This document shows, one piece after another, positions 25,762 to 34,298 of a stretch of 64,000 nt of DNA; position 1 is the first letter of the stretch, and each line of letters starts with the position of its first letter. The notes under the pieces are model-generated. The model ran no database searches. It was not told where the DNA came from and saw only the letters and a list, made by a program, of their open reading frames with translations. A program made the translations under genes and the position numbers. Origin of the DNA: Oleisolibacter albus (GTDB taxonomy: Bacteria > Pseudomonadota > Alphaproteobacteria > Azospirillales > Azospirillaceae); NCBI RefSeq assembly GCF_003336875.1, contig NZ_QGNJ01000001.1, forward strand, positions 62,001 through 126,000, in the 5' to 3' direction.

Positions 25762-27503
25762 CAGGGGCCGGGCAGTCGTCCGGCGGCGCTGCGCAGCGCG
25801 ATGCCCAGCTTCTCCAGCCGGCTGAGCTGGGGGCGGGTGCCCAGCGCCTGCCAGCCCCGGATCTGCAACCGGCGCAGCAGCCGCTGATACATCTGCATCA
25901 TGGCCACGGCCGGCCACAGGCAGCGTGTATCCCCCGACAGCAGCAGGCGGGCCTGGGTGAACCGCTCCTCCGCCAGGGCCGCCATGGCTTCGCAGACCTG
26001 GGGCAGACGGGGATGGGCCAGCACCAGATCCGGGTCGCGCTGCCCCAGCGCCGGGTCGATGTCCGCCGCCTGCAGCAGTTCGGCGGGAAGATAGAGCCGG
26101 CCCAGCCGGGCATCCTCGGCCAGATCGCGCAGGATGTTGGTGAGTTGCAGCGCCTCGCCCAGGGCGAGGGCGAAACGGTCGGCCTCGTCATCGTCACGGC
26201 CGAACACCCGGACGGCCAGGACACCGACGGCGCCGGCCACCCGGCGGCAATAGAGCGTCAGCGTCGCCTGATCGGGGGCGCGGACCGGCCCCTCCACATC
26301 CATCAGCATGCCGTCTAGGATGGCCTCGAACTCGGCCTTGGGCAGGCGGTAGTGATGGATGGCGGCGCCCAGCGCGGCCAGGGTGCCGCCGGGCAGCCGC
26401 TCCGGTGCCGTGTACAGCGTGTCGATGCGGCGGCGCCACTCGCCCAGGGCCGAACGTTTGGCCTCGGGCGGGGCGGGTCCGTCGGCCACATCATCGACAG
26501 CGCGGCAGAAGGCATAGACGGCGAACATGGCCCGGCGGCGCTCGGCCGGCAGGAAGCGCAGGGGCCAGTAGAAGGTGCTGGCGCGTTCACCGCCCACGGC
26601 GGCGGTCTGTCGTGCCGACGGGCGTCCCGGCGGGCGGCGGCGCAGGCCATCCAGCAGGCCGCGCAGGGTGGCCCCGACGCGGCCCGCAAGGCCCAGCTCC
26701 ACCCGGCCGGCCAACGGGTCCTGGCGGCGCAGGCGACGGCCCAGCGCACGGGCCAGATGCAGGATCACCGCTGCCTCCAGGCGCAGTCCGGGATGGCGGA
26801 TCAGGCGGGGCAGAGGGCTGGCCCGCTCCAGCAGCAGATCGACCTGGTCCAGGGTGCGGTCGAGCACGGCCCGCACGGCCGGTGTCGCGGCATATTCGAC
26901 CAGCTGTTCGGGATGGCCCCCGGCCTCGTCGAACCAGACCAGCGGCAGGTAGCAGCGCCCCAGCTCGACCCAGTCGCCCCGGCAATCCTGGAGATGGTTG
27001 AGGATCTGCAGGGCCGTGCACAGGGCATCGGCGGCCGGGGCCGGCGCCATGCCCTCCCCGTGCAGCTCCAGCAGGAAGCGGCCGACGGGATTGGCGGAAT
27101 AACGGCAATAGAGCATCAGGTCGCCCCACTGCCGGCAGTGGCCGCCCTGGGCGTCGCGGCGGAAGGCCTGGAGCATCTGCCGCGCATGCAGACCGGACAC
27201 ACCCGTGGCCGTCAGGCTGGCCTTCAGCTGCAATGCCGGTGCCAGCCAGGGTTGGCTGCCGACGCCGCTGACCAGGGCCCGCTCCAGCGCATCCAGCTGG
27301 GCGATCTTCACCTCGGCCTCCAGCAGCGGCGCGTCGGCAATGTCGTCGGCCAGACGGACGAAGGCATAGAAGGCCATGACATGCGGGCGCAGCCGGGCGG
27401 GCACCAGCCGCGACGCCACCGGGAAATTCTCCTCGGCAGCGGTCTTGCGTGCCGCAGGCTCGCCCCTGTCGGCCGCATTGGGCAGGGTGCGGAAATCGGC
27501 CAT
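25761..27503 (-). CDS. hpnCD: Fused hydroxysqualene synthase (HpnC) - presqualene diphosphate synthase (HpnD)
   Basis: One uninterrupted frame of 580 residues holds two complete squalene/phytoene-synthase domains. The N-terminal HpnC-like domain (about 20-270) has aspartate motif 1 DDIAD (53-57) and motif 2 NHLQD (169-173). The C-terminal HpnD-like domain (about 305-570) has DDVAD (337-341) and NILRDLAED (456-463). A basic linker of about 35 residues (270-305; RRRPPGRPSARQ) joins them. In the known pathway HpnD condenses two farnesyl diphosphates to presqualene diphosphate and HpnC converts it to hydroxysqualene. These are normally separate proteins. No internal ATG with a ribosome-binding site precedes the HpnD domain. 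Start 27503 follows a GGGGA sequence. Coupled to hpnE. Confidence 0.9.
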   Translation of the reverse strand: MADFRTLPNAADRGEPAARKTAAEENFPVASRLVPARLRPHVMAFYAFVRLADDIADAPLLEAEVKIAQLDALERALVSGVGSQPWLAPALQLKASLTATGVSGLHARQMLQAFRRDAQGGHCRQWGDLMLYCRYSANPVGRFLLELHGEGMAPAPAADALCTALQILNHLQDCRGDWVELGRCYLPLVWFDEAGGHPEQLVEYAATPAVRAVLDRTLDQVDLLLERASPLPRLIRHPGLRLEAAVILHLARALGRRLRRQDPLAGRVELGLAGRVGATLRGLLDGLRRRPPGRPSARQTAAVGGERASTFYWPLRFLPAERRRAMFAVYAFCRAVDDVADGPAPPEAKRSALGEWRRRIDTLYTAPERLPGGTLAALGAAIHHYRLPKAEFEAILDGMLMDVEGPVRAPDQATLTLYCRRVAGAVGVLAVRVFGRDDDEADRFALALGEALQLTNILRDLAEDARLGRLYLPAELLQAADIDPALGQRDPDLVLAHPRLPQVCEAMAALAEERFTQARLLLSGDTRCLWPAVAMMQMYQRLLRRLQIRGWQALGTRPQLSRLEKLGIALRSAAGRLPGP

Positions 27504-27633
27504 CGTGGTCCCCGGTTTCCAGGCGTGGCCCGCCACTGTGCCAGAACAGCCCCACCTTGGTGAAGGTGCGCGTGGGCCTAGAACGCATGGACGAGCCATG
27601 CACGGCACGGCCATAGAACCGGCGGAAATGCAC

Positions 27634-27707
27634 ATGCCCCGATGGAGGGGCTCCATCGGGGCATGGCAACAGCGGATCCGCCGTGACCGGTCAGGATCAC
27701 GGCGGAT
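27634..27707. repeat. Two adjacent perfect hairpins between sod and hpnCD
   Basis: The first has 13-bp arms (27634-27646 with 27652-27664) around a 5-base loop. The second has 11-bp arms (27676-27686 with 27697-27707) around a 10-base loop. They lie just after the superoxide dismutase stop and could terminate or stabilise its mRNA 3' end. Neither has a U-run. Confidence 0.85.
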
Positions 27708-27712
27708 GGGGA

Positions 27713-28339
27713 TCAGATGAACTCGCCGGTCTTGATGGCGGCGAAGCGGGCGTTGACGGCGTCCCAGTTCACCACGTTCCACCAGGCGTTCAGATAGTCG
27801 GCGCGGCGGTTCTGGTACTTCAGGTAATAGGCGTGCTCCCACACGTCATTGCCCATCAGCACCGACTTGCCTTCCATCAGCGGCGTGTCCTGATTCGGAC
27901 GGGCCACGATCTCCAGCTTGCCGGCCTGATCGGCGGTGACGAACACCCAGCCGGAGCCGAACTGCTTGGTGCCGGCTTCGTTGAACTTCTTCTTGAAGTC
28001 CTCGAAAGTGCCGAAATCGCGGGCGATGGCCGCGCCGACCTCGCCGGTGGCGTCGCCGCCGCCGTTCGGACCCATGATGGTCCAGAACATGGAATGGTTG
28101 ACGTGGCCGCCGCCATTGTTGCGGACCGCGGTGCGGATGTTCTCCGGCAGCTCACCGACCTTCTTCATCAGCTCCTGGAGCGACAGGCCATGCAGCTGGG
28201 TGTGCTCGGACAGGGCGTTGTTCAGGTTGGTGATGTAAGTCTGGTGGTGCTTGCCATGGTGCAGGCCCATGGTCTGCGCATCGATGTGCGGCTCCAGCGC
28301 CGCCGTGTCATAGGTCAGCTCGGGCAGGGTGAAGGCCAT
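27713..28339 (-). CDS. Superoxide dismutase, Fe/Mn family with Mn-type signature
   Basis: A 208-residue dismutase converting superoxide to oxygen and hydrogen peroxide. Metal ligands are H27, H82, D165 and H169 (DVWEHAYY). Residues that separate Mn from Fe forms read G77 (NNGGGHVNH) and Q150 (NQDTPL), the Mn-type combination. Fe enzymes carry the glutamine at the first position instead. The Mn or cambialistic use is inference. No signal peptide, so cytoplasmic. A good AAGGAG ribosome-binding site precedes the ATG at 28339. Confidence 0.95.
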   Translation of the reverse strand: MAFTLPELTYDTAALEPHIDAQTMGLHHGKHHQTYITNLNNALSEHTQLHGLSLQELMKKVGELPENIRTAVRNNGGGHVNHSMFWTIMGPNGGGDATGEVGAAIARDFGTFEDFKKKFNEAGTKQFGSGWVFVTADQAGKLEIVARPNQDTPLMEGKSVLMGNDVWEHAYYLKYQNRRADYLNAWWNVVNWDAVNARFAAIKTGEFI

Positions 28340-28407
28340 GAATAGGCTCCTTGTTTTCCTGTGGTTGCACGTCCCGTCGATGGGCGGGGCGGCCTGGTGC
28401 TGGTGCA

Positions 28408-28436
28408 GAGATACGGCGCCACCCGCCGGGGGTCAA
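28408..28436 (-). promoter_or_regulatory. Sigma70 promoter of superoxide dismutase gene
   Basis: On the minus strand TTGACC (28436-28431), a 17-base spacer and TATCTC (28413-28408), giving a 5' leader of about 60 bases. Confidence 0.65.
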
Positions 28437-28522
28437 CCCGTGCGGCAGGGGCAATCATGCATGCAACGCTATCATTTGCCCGCCATCGCATCCTATAACG
28501 CCCGCCTCCGCTCCCCGGCGCC

Positions 28523-29374
28523 ATGACCATGCCAGACCCCTCCCTCTCCGCCAGCGCAGAGCAGCTGCGCCGTTTCGACAATGACCGTTTCCTCACGGCC
28601 CTGTTCGCCCCGGCCGACCGGCGCGAGGACCTGTTCGCGCTCTATGCCTTCAATCTGGAAATCGCCAAGACCCGCGAGGTGGTGACCGAGCCGATGCTGG
28701 GCCAGATCCGCCTGCAATGGTGGCGGGACAGCATCGAGGCCCTCTATGCCGGCCAGAGCCGCCGGCACGAGGTGCTGCAGCCCCTGGCGGCGGCCGTCCG
28801 GCGGCACGGGCTGGACCGCGCCCTGTTCGACCGGCTGATCGACGGGCGCGAGGCCGACCTGGAGGACGAGGCGCCCAGCAGCCTGGAATGTCTGGTCAAC
28901 TATGCCGAGATCACCTCGGTTCCGCTGATGCAGCTGGCCTTGCAGGTGCTGGGCGTGCGGACCGGCGCGGCCCTGGAGGCCGCCCGGCATGTGGGCATCG
29001 CCTGGGCCCTGGCCGGCCAGCTGCGCGCCGTGCCCTTCCTGGCCGCGGCGCGGCGGTCGCGGCTGCCGGCGGCCCTGATGCAGCAGCACGGGCTGGATGA
29101 GGCGGCCCTGTTCACCGGAGCGCCGGGACCCGCCGTCCGGCCGGTGGTGGCGGCGGTGGCGGCGGTGGCGGGACAGCATCTGGATCAGGCGCGGACCCTG
29201 CGCCGGCAGGTGCCGCGGGCGGCCCTGCCGGCACTGCTGCCGGCCACGCTGGCCGATCTCTATCTGCGCACCCTGGCCCGCGCCGACCATGACCCCTGGG
29301 CGCCCCGGGTGCGGATGCCGCATCCGGCCCGCCAGCTGCGCCTGGGCTGGGCCGCCCTCAGCGGGCGCTGGTAA
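28523..29374 (+). CDS. NDUFAF6-like squalene/phytoene synthase family protein
   Basis: A 283-residue protein of the prenyl-synthase fold with the family marker EPMLGQIRLQWWRDSIEA. The aspartate-rich catalytic motifs are not present: NLEIAKTREV stands where DDxxD is expected, and no second DxxxD motif is seen. That matches NDUFAF6, a complex I assembly factor, rather than an active synthase. Compare the intact motifs of the hpnCD product. It lies 4 kb from the NDUFAF3-like gene. Start is ATG at 28523; an in-frame ATG two codons later is possible. Confidence 0.82.
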   Translation: MTMPDPSLSASAEQLRRFDNDRFLTALFAPADRREDLFALYAFNLEIAKTREVVTEPMLGQIRLQWWRDSIEALYAGQSRRHEVLQPLAAAVRRHGLDRALFDRLIDGREADLEDEAPSSLECLVNYAEITSVPLMQLALQVLGVRTGAALEAARHVGIAWALAGQLRAVPFLAAARRSRLPAALMQQHGLDEAALFTGAPGPAVRPVVAAVAAVAGQHLDQARTLRRQVPRAALPALLPATLADLYLRTLARADHDPWAPRVRMPHPARQLRLGWAALSGRW

Positions 29375-29551
29375 CGTTCGAGCAGACGCAGGCTGCGACC
29401 GCCGTCACAGTCCCGCCCGTGCTTCTGCGTTAACCATGCGCCCGGATTCCGGCAGGGCTGCGCTGCCGCGGGACGCGGCAGCAGGCGCCCGGCCTGTGCT
29501 GTTTCAGCAGCCTGTGCCAGGGCGGCATTTCGTTCAGAAAGGAGACGGGAC

Positions 29552-30424
29552 ATGGATATCGGCTTCATCGGTCTGGGGGCCATGGGCAGTGCCATGGTGG
29601 CCAATCTGCTGAAGGCGGGCCACCGCGTGCGCGTCTGGAACCGGTCGCCGGGGGCCGCCCAGACCCTGGCGGAGCAGGGGGCCACCGTGGTCGGGCGGGT
29701 GCAGGACGCCTTCGCCGGCGATGCCGTGCTCTCTATGCTGGCCGATGACCGGGCCGTGCGCGCGGTGCTGCTGGACAATGGCGTGTTGGACGGGGCGCCG
29801 GTGGGGCTGGTGCATGCCAACATGGCCACCATCTCCGTGGCCCTGGCGCAGGAGCTGGCCGAGCGCCACGCCGCCCTGGGCCTGGGCTATGTGGCGGCGC
29901 CGGTGTTCGGCCGGCCCGATGCCGCCGCCGCGGCCAGGCTGAACATCCTTGCGGCCGGCGCCCCCGCCGCCCGCGGCCGTGTCCAGCCGCTGTTCGAGGT
30001 GCTGGGGCAGAAGACCTGGCCGCTGGGCGATGATCCCGTGCGGGCCAATGTGGTGAAGATCGCCGGCAACTTCATGATCGCCTCGGCCATCGAGAGCATG
30101 GGCGAGGCGGCGGCCCTGACCGCGTCCTATGGTGTGGCGGCCGGGGACCTGCTGGAGATCCTGACCAACACGCTGTTCGCCGCCCCGGTCTACAAGGGGT
30201 ATGGCGGCCAGATTGCCGAGTCCCGCTACGAGCCGGCCGGCTTCAAACTGACGCTGGGGCTGAAGGATGTGCGGCTGGCGCTGGAGGCGGGCGAGGGGCG
30301 GGCCGTGCCGCTGCCGCTGGCCAGCCTGCTGCGGGATGGCTTCCTGGACGCCATCGCCCATGGCGACGGGGCCAAGGACTGGGCCGCCCTGGCCCGGGTG
30401 GCCCAGCGCCGCGCGGGGAACTGA
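29552..30424 (+). CDS. NAD(P)-dependent 3-hydroxyisobutyrate dehydrogenase-family oxidoreductase
   Basis: A 290-residue beta-hydroxyacid dehydrogenase. The Rossmann motif is FIGLGAMGSAM (5-15), with NRS after beta2 (30-32) favouring NADP. The catalytic K169 lies in VVKIAGNF. The C-terminal helical domain has the family GLKDVRLAL segment. Substrates in this family include 3-hydroxyisobutyrate, tartronate semialdehyde and succinic semialdehyde; the specific one cannot be told here. It stands alone, convergent with trmFO. The 177-base upstream gap has a TTAACCAT octamer at 29430 but no clear promoter. Confidence 0.87.
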   Translation: MDIGFIGLGAMGSAMVANLLKAGHRVRVWNRSPGAAQTLAEQGATVVGRVQDAFAGDAVLSMLADDRAVRAVLLDNGVLDGAPVGLVHANMATISVALAQELAERHAALGLGYVAAPVFGRPDAAAAARLNILAAGAPAARGRVQPLFEVLGQKTWPLGDDPVRANVVKIAGNFMIASAIESMGEAAALTASYGVAAGDLLEILTNTLFAAPVYKGYGGQIAESRYEPAGFKLTLGLKDVRLALEAGEGRAVPLPLASLLRDGFLDAIAHGDGAKDWAALARVAQRRAGN

Positions 30425-30439
30425 TCCGGATCAAGGGAA

Positions 30440-30465
30440 CGGCAGCCCGGTCCGGGGCTGCCGTT
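30440..30465. terminator. Bidirectional terminator between convergent genes
   Basis: A 9-bp perfect stem, CGGCAGCCC / GGGCTGCCG, lies between the oxidoreductase and trmFO stops. Confidence 0.7.
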
Positions 30466-30488
30466 CGCCGTCCGCTTCCCGGGGCGGA

Positions 30489-31859
30489 CTATTCGGCCGC
30501 CGCCGGCCGGCCCAGCCAGGCGTCCAGGTCGGCCAGGGCGCGGCGGCTGTAGACGGCCTTGCGGTCCTTGCCGTGCAACTCCTTGCCGTTGGGGCCGCGG
30601 GCCTCCACCGGCGGGAACAGGCCGAAATTGACGTTCATGGGCTGGAAGGTCTCGGCGCTGGCGCCGCCGGTGATATGCGCCAGCAGGGCCCCCATGGCCG
30701 TGGTGCGCGGCGGCATCGACGGCTGGCTCCCCAGCCGCTCGGCGGCAGCGAAACGGCCGGCCAGCAGGCCGACGGCGGCGCTTTCCACATAGCCTTCGCA
30801 GCCCGTGATCTGGCCGGCGAAGCGCAGGCGCGGCATGGCCTTGAGGCGCAGGCTGGCATCCAGCAGGCGCGGGCTGTTGAGGAAGGTGTTGCGGTGCATG
30901 CCGCCCAGCCGGGCGAACTCGGCCGTCTCCAGACCCGGGATCATGCGGAACACCCGCACCTGTTCGGCATATTTCAGCTTGGTCTGGAAGCCGACGAGAT
31001 TGTAGAGCGTGCCCAGGGCATTGTCCTGACGCAGCTGGACCACGGCATAGGGGCGGCGGCCCGTATGCGGGTCGGTCAGCCCCACCGGCTTCATCGGCCC
31101 GTAGCGCAGGGTATCAAGGCCGCGCTCGGCCATGACCTCGATCGGCAGGCAGCCCTCGAAATAGGGGGTGTTCTTCTCCCATTCCTTGAACTCGCCCTTC
31201 TCCCCGTCCAGCAGCGCCTGGATGAAGGCCTGGTACTGCTCCTTGTCCATGGCGCAGTTGATGTAGTCCTTGCCCGTGCCGCCGGGGCCGACCTTGTCAT
31301 AGCGCGACTGGAACCAGGCCTTGGACAGGTCGATGCTGTCCAGATGCACGATGGGGGCGATGGCGTCGAAGAAGCTGAGCTGCGCCTCGCCGGTCAGCAT
31401 CAGCACGGCTTCGGCCAGGGCGGGGGAGGTCAGCGGGCCGGTGGCGATCACGACGCTATCCCAGTCCGCCGGCGGCAGGCCGGCGACCTCGCCCACCTCC
31501 ACCGTCACCAGCGGATGCGCGCGTAAGGCCTCCGTCACGGCGGCGGAGAAGCCGTCGCGGTCCACGGCCAGGGCCCCGCCCGCCGGCACCTTGTGCCGGT
31601 CGCCGGCCGCCAGGATCAGCGAGCCGCAGCGGCGCATCTCCTCATGCAGCAGGCCGACGGCATTGTATTCCGCATCGTCGGAGCGGAAGGAGTTCGAACA
31701 GACCAGTTCGGCGAACTTGTCGGTCTGATGGGCCTCGGTACTCCGCACCGGCCGCATCTCATGCAGCACGACGGGGATACCGGATTGGACGATCTGCCAG
31801 GCGGCTTCGCTGCCGGCGAGGCCGCCGCCGATGACATGGATGGGGGCTTGCTGGGTCAT
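30489..31859 (-). CDS. trmFO: Methylene-THF--tRNA-(uracil-5-)-methyltransferase
   Basis: FAD- and folate-dependent tRNA methyltransferase (former Gid), 456 residues, forming T54 in tRNA. The FAD motif [13 protein letters not shown] is at 9-21. The two cysteines known to be important in the family are C54 in [10 protein letters not shown] and C237 in YFEGCLPIE. The C-terminal [11 protein letters not shown] and [10 protein letters not shown] segments are diagnostic. Start ATG at 31859 fits the conserved N-terminus. It is divergent from the DUF1499 gene. Confidence 0.96.
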   Translation of the reverse strand: MTQQAPIHVIGGGLAGSEAAWQIVQSGIPVVLHEMRPVRSTEAHQTDKFAELVCSNSFRSDDAEYNAVGLLHEEMRRCGSLILAAGDRHKVPAGGALAVDRDGFSAAVTEALRAHPLVTVEVGEVAGLPPADWDSVVIATGPLTSPALAEAVLMLTGEAQLSFFDAIAPIVHLDSIDLSKAWFQSRYDKVGPGGTGKDYINCAMDKEQYQAFIQALLDGEKGEFKEWEKNTPYFEGCLPIEVMAERGLDTLRYGPMKPVGLTDPHTGRRPYAVVQLRQDNALGTLYNLVGFQTKLKYAEQVRVFRMIPGLETAEFARLGGMHRNTFLNSPRLLDASLRLKAMPRLRFAGQITGCEGYVESAAVGLLAGRFAAAERLGSQPSMPPRTTAMGALLAHITGGASAETFQPMNVNFGLFPPVEARGPNGKELHGKDRKAVYSRRALADLDAWLGRPAAAE

Positions 31860-31993
31860 GGGCAGAGGAGTGGCGCGTCCGCGGGTCCCCGTCAAGGGGC
31901 TGGGCTGCTCGCGCAGCTGTGATGGGGCCGCCTCTGGCCCCGGCGCGGCGATGTTCCTAGACTGCACCGCAACTTCGGGGATCGGGGGAGCCG

Positions 31994-32494
31994 ATGGGCT
32001 GGATGTTTTGGGGTCTTGGCGCGCTGGCGCTGCTCTATCTGCTGTGGCGTCTGGTCCTGCTGGGACGGATGCCCGGCCTGTGCCGGCGGCACGGCCAGCT
32101 GGTCGATTTCGCCACCCTGGTGCCGAGCTGGAAGCCCAACCAGTATCTGCTGGCACCGCCGGGCACCACCACGGCGCAGCCCCAGGCCGAGGCCCCCCGC
32201 TACGCGGTGCCACCGGAACGGCTGCGCGATGCGCTGGTCCGCATCATCGAGGCGGAGCCGCGCAGCCGTATCCTGGAGCGCAGCGGCGACGGGTTGCGCT
32301 TCACCCTGGTGCAGACCACGGCCTTGATGGCCTATCCCGATTTCGCCGCCGTCGAGGTGCGCCCGGCACCGGGGGGCAGCACGCTGCTGATCTACAGCCG
32401 CGCCGTCTTCGGCATCCGCGATTTCGGCGTCAATGGCAAGCGGGTCCAGGGCTGGCTGGGCAAGCTGGCCGACGCGGCGGGCAAGCCGGTCTGA
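31994..32494 (+). CDS. DUF1499 membrane-anchored protein
   Basis: A 166-residue protein with an N-terminal membrane helix (about 5-24) and a DUF1499 domain. The recognisable end reads [24 protein letters not shown], which matches the SRSRxGxxDxGVNxxRV core. The family is widespread in alphaproteobacteria and has no known function. The domain should face the periplasm if the helix is an uncleaved anchor. The inverted repeat at 32531-32577 probably ends its transcript. Confidence 0.82.
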   Translation: MGWMFWGLGALALLYLLWRLVLLGRMPGLCRRHGQLVDFATLVPSWKPNQYLLAPPGTTTAQPQAEAPRYAVPPERLRDALVRIIEAEPRSRILERSGDGLRFTLVQTTALMAYPDFAAVEVRPAPGGSTLLIYSRAVFGIRDFGVNGKRVQGWLGKLADAAGKPV

Positions 32495-32530
32495 ACAGGA
32501 ACCGGGGTCAAAGATCCGCGGTCTGATACA

Positions 32531-32577
32531 ACCCCGCCTAAAGCTTGCCCGCCTAAAGCTTGACCTTTAGTCGGGGT
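32531..32577. repeat. Inverted repeat with a duplicated internal arm
   Basis: Arms 32531-32543 and 32565-32577 are complementary over 13 bases with one mismatch. The direct repeat CGCCTAAAGCTTG occurs twice (32535 and 32550), so the right arm can pair with either copy and two alternative hairpins are possible. It lies 37 bases after the DUF1499 stop. Confidence 0.8.
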
Positions 32578-32662
32578 GGAGGCCGGCGACCGCCGGCCCG
32601 CGCCCCCATGTGCGCGTAAGCCAGGCTGCCGGAGGCAGCGCCCGGCGACGGAGGGGACCTGC

Positions 32663-32696
32663 ACTCTCCCTTGATCGGTCACGATCAAGGGAGAGT
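32663..32696. terminator. Perfect 15-bp hairpin over the end of the coiled-coil gene
   Basis: Arms 32663-32677 and 32682-32696 are fully complementary, with a 4-base loop. The TGA stop of the minus-strand coiled-coil gene (32687-32685) lies inside the stem. No U-run follows on the minus strand. Confidence 0.85.
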
Positions 32697-33092
32697 GGTC
32701 TGCCCCTTCTGGCGCCGCCACCAGGGTCGGCGGCGCCAGGACAGTTCCCGCTTGGCCAGATCCAGCTTCTCTTCCAGATAGTCCACGCGGAATTGCAGGC
32801 CGGCACTGCGCCGCTGGCTCTCCGCCACGGCCCGCGCATCCTCGATCCGCTGGGTCTGCACCGCGTCCAGTTGCCGGCGCAGATCGTCGATCTGGCTGCG
32901 GGCCTCGGACAGCTCGCGGATGGTCCGGGTCAGCACCTCTGCCAGGGCGGCGTCGGGAGAACGGGCGGAACCGGACGCCAGGGCGTCCCGCGGCGGAGCC
33001 TGGGCCAGGCGGCCTTCCGTCCGTGGTCCCTCGGACCACGGCCCCTCCGTCCTGCTCTCCGATCCGCGCGGGTTCATCCGGTCCGTGGCCAT
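32685..33092 (-). CDS. Hypothetical coiled-coil protein
   Basis: A 135-residue soluble protein of unknown function. Residues 1-45 are low-complexity with repeated S/T-E-G-P units. Residues 48-115 form a continuous predicted coiled coil (EVLTRTIRELSEARSQIDDL and QFRVDYLEEKLDLAKREL), and the tail is rich in arginine and tryptophan (WRRRPWWRRQKG), which could bind nucleic acid or membrane. A 9-bp perfect palindrome (33021-33041) sits in the N-terminal coding part. It stands alone between DUF1499 and the binding-protein genes. Confidence 0.65.
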   Translation of the reverse strand: MATDRMNPRGSESRTEGPWSEGPRTEGRLAQAPPRDALASGSARSPDAALAEVLTRTIRELSEARSQIDDLRRQLDAVQTQRIEDARAVAESQRRSAGLQFRVDYLEEKLDLAKRELSWRRRPWWRRQKGQTTLP

Positions 33093-33206
33093 GCCTGTCT
33101 CCCTGGGGTGGAAACAGACAGGTACAGGCCGGTGCCCGGCCGGGCTGCTGCAAAGACGGGGCAGCCCACCCCATGCGGGACAGTGGGCCGCCCCCTTGGG
33201 ACGGGT

Positions 33207-34298
33207 TCAGCGGATCGGGGCGTAGCTGCCCTTGCTCCAGCGGTACATGACATAATCCGTGCTGGTGCGGTCGCCCTTGGCATCGAAGCCTAGCGGGCCG
33301 ATGGCCGTCGGCACCTGGCCCTGGCGCAGGGCCTTGGCCACCTTCAGCCCGTCGCTGCTGCCGGCCTTTTCCGCCGCACCGGCCCAGACCTGGACCGCGG
33401 CATAGGCGTAGAGCGTGTAGGCCCCCGGCTCCGGTCCGTTGGCGCGCAGGCTGGCCAGCGCGGCCTGGGCCGCGGGCAGGGTGCGGGCGTCGGCGCTGAA
33501 GGTCATGGCCATGCCTTCGCCCTTGTCGCCGGCGATGGACCAGAATTCGCCGCTGGCCAGGGTGTCGCCGGAGACGAACTGCGCCTTCAGCCCCTGGTCC
33601 CGGGCCTGACGCACCAGCAATGCCGCTTCCGGGTAATAGCCGCCGTAATAGACGGCCTCGACCTCGGCCGCCTTCAGGGCGGTGACCAGGGCGGTGAAGT
33701 CCTTTTCCCCGGCGGTCAGCGTGCCTTCATAGACCGGTGTCAGGTCACGGGCCTTCATGGCGGCCGTGGTGGCGTCGGCCAGGCCCTTGCCGTAGGTGGT
33801 CTGGTCGTTGATGACGGCCACGCGCTTGCCCTTGAAGTTGCCGGCCAGCCAGGGACCGGCCACGGCCCCCTGCTGATCGTCGCGGCCGCAGGTGCGGAAC
33901 ACCATCTCCTGTCCGCCCTCGGTCACGTCCGGCGCCGTGGCCGTGGGCGTAATGACGACGATTCCCTCCTCCTCATAGACCTTGGCGGCGGGGATGGTGG
34001 TGCCGGACTGCAGATGGCCCACCACCAGCACCACGCCGTCCGTGGCCAGACGGTTGGCGACCGAGACGGCCTGGGTCGGCACGCCGCCATCATCGGCCAC
34101 CACCAGCACCAGCTTTTCCCCCAGGACGCCGCCCTTGGCGTTGAGGTCGGCCACAGCCTGTTCGGTGCCGCGGCGCAGCTGGTCGCCGACGGCGGCGAAC
34201 TGGCCGCTCAAGGGCACGGCCAGCCCGATCCTGATCTCGGCCAGGGCCGGCGTGGACAGAAGGGGGAACAACGCCAGGACGGCGGTCAGGATACGCAT
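33207..34298 (-). CDS. Branched-chain amino acid-type ABC substrate-binding protein
   Basis: A 363-residue periplasmic binding protein of the LivJ/LivK (peripla_BP_6) family. The signal peptide ends at ALA-E (about residue 20). Mature features are IGLAVPLSGQFAAVGDQLRRG, the INDQTTYGKGLAD hinge and the YTLYAYAAVQVW segment near the C-terminus. The paralogue at 34497 is closely similar throughout. No permease or ATPase genes (livHMGF) lie nearby. The start at 34298 was chosen for the signal peptide. Confidence 0.92.
   Translation of the reverse strand: MRILTAVLALFPLLSTPALAEIRIGLAVPLSGQFAAVGDQLRRGTEQAVADLNAKGGVLGEKLVLVVADDGGVPTQAVSVANRLATDGVVLVVGHLQSGTTIPAAKVYEEEGIVVITPTATAPDVTEGGQEMVFRTCGRDDQQGAVAGPWLAGNFKGKRVAVINDQTTYGKGLADATTAAMKARDLTPVYEGTLTAGEKDFTALVTALKAAEVEAVYYGGYYPEAALLVRQARDQGLKAQFVSGDTLASGEFWSIAGDKGEGMAMTFSADARTLPAAQAALASLRANGPEPGAYTLYAYAAVQVWAGAAEKAGSSDGLKVAKALRQGQVPTAIGPLGFDAKGDRTSTDYVMYRWSKGSYAPIR

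Noticed and set aside
29430-29437. TTAACCAT, a CtrA half-site
   Set aside because: A single octamer without a second TTAA at 7 bases; chance occurrence is likely.
30421-30434. Near-FNR site CTGAT-N4-ATCAA at the end of the oxidoreductase gene
   Set aside because: One half-site base differs and it overlaps a stop codon between convergent genes, where no promoter is expected.
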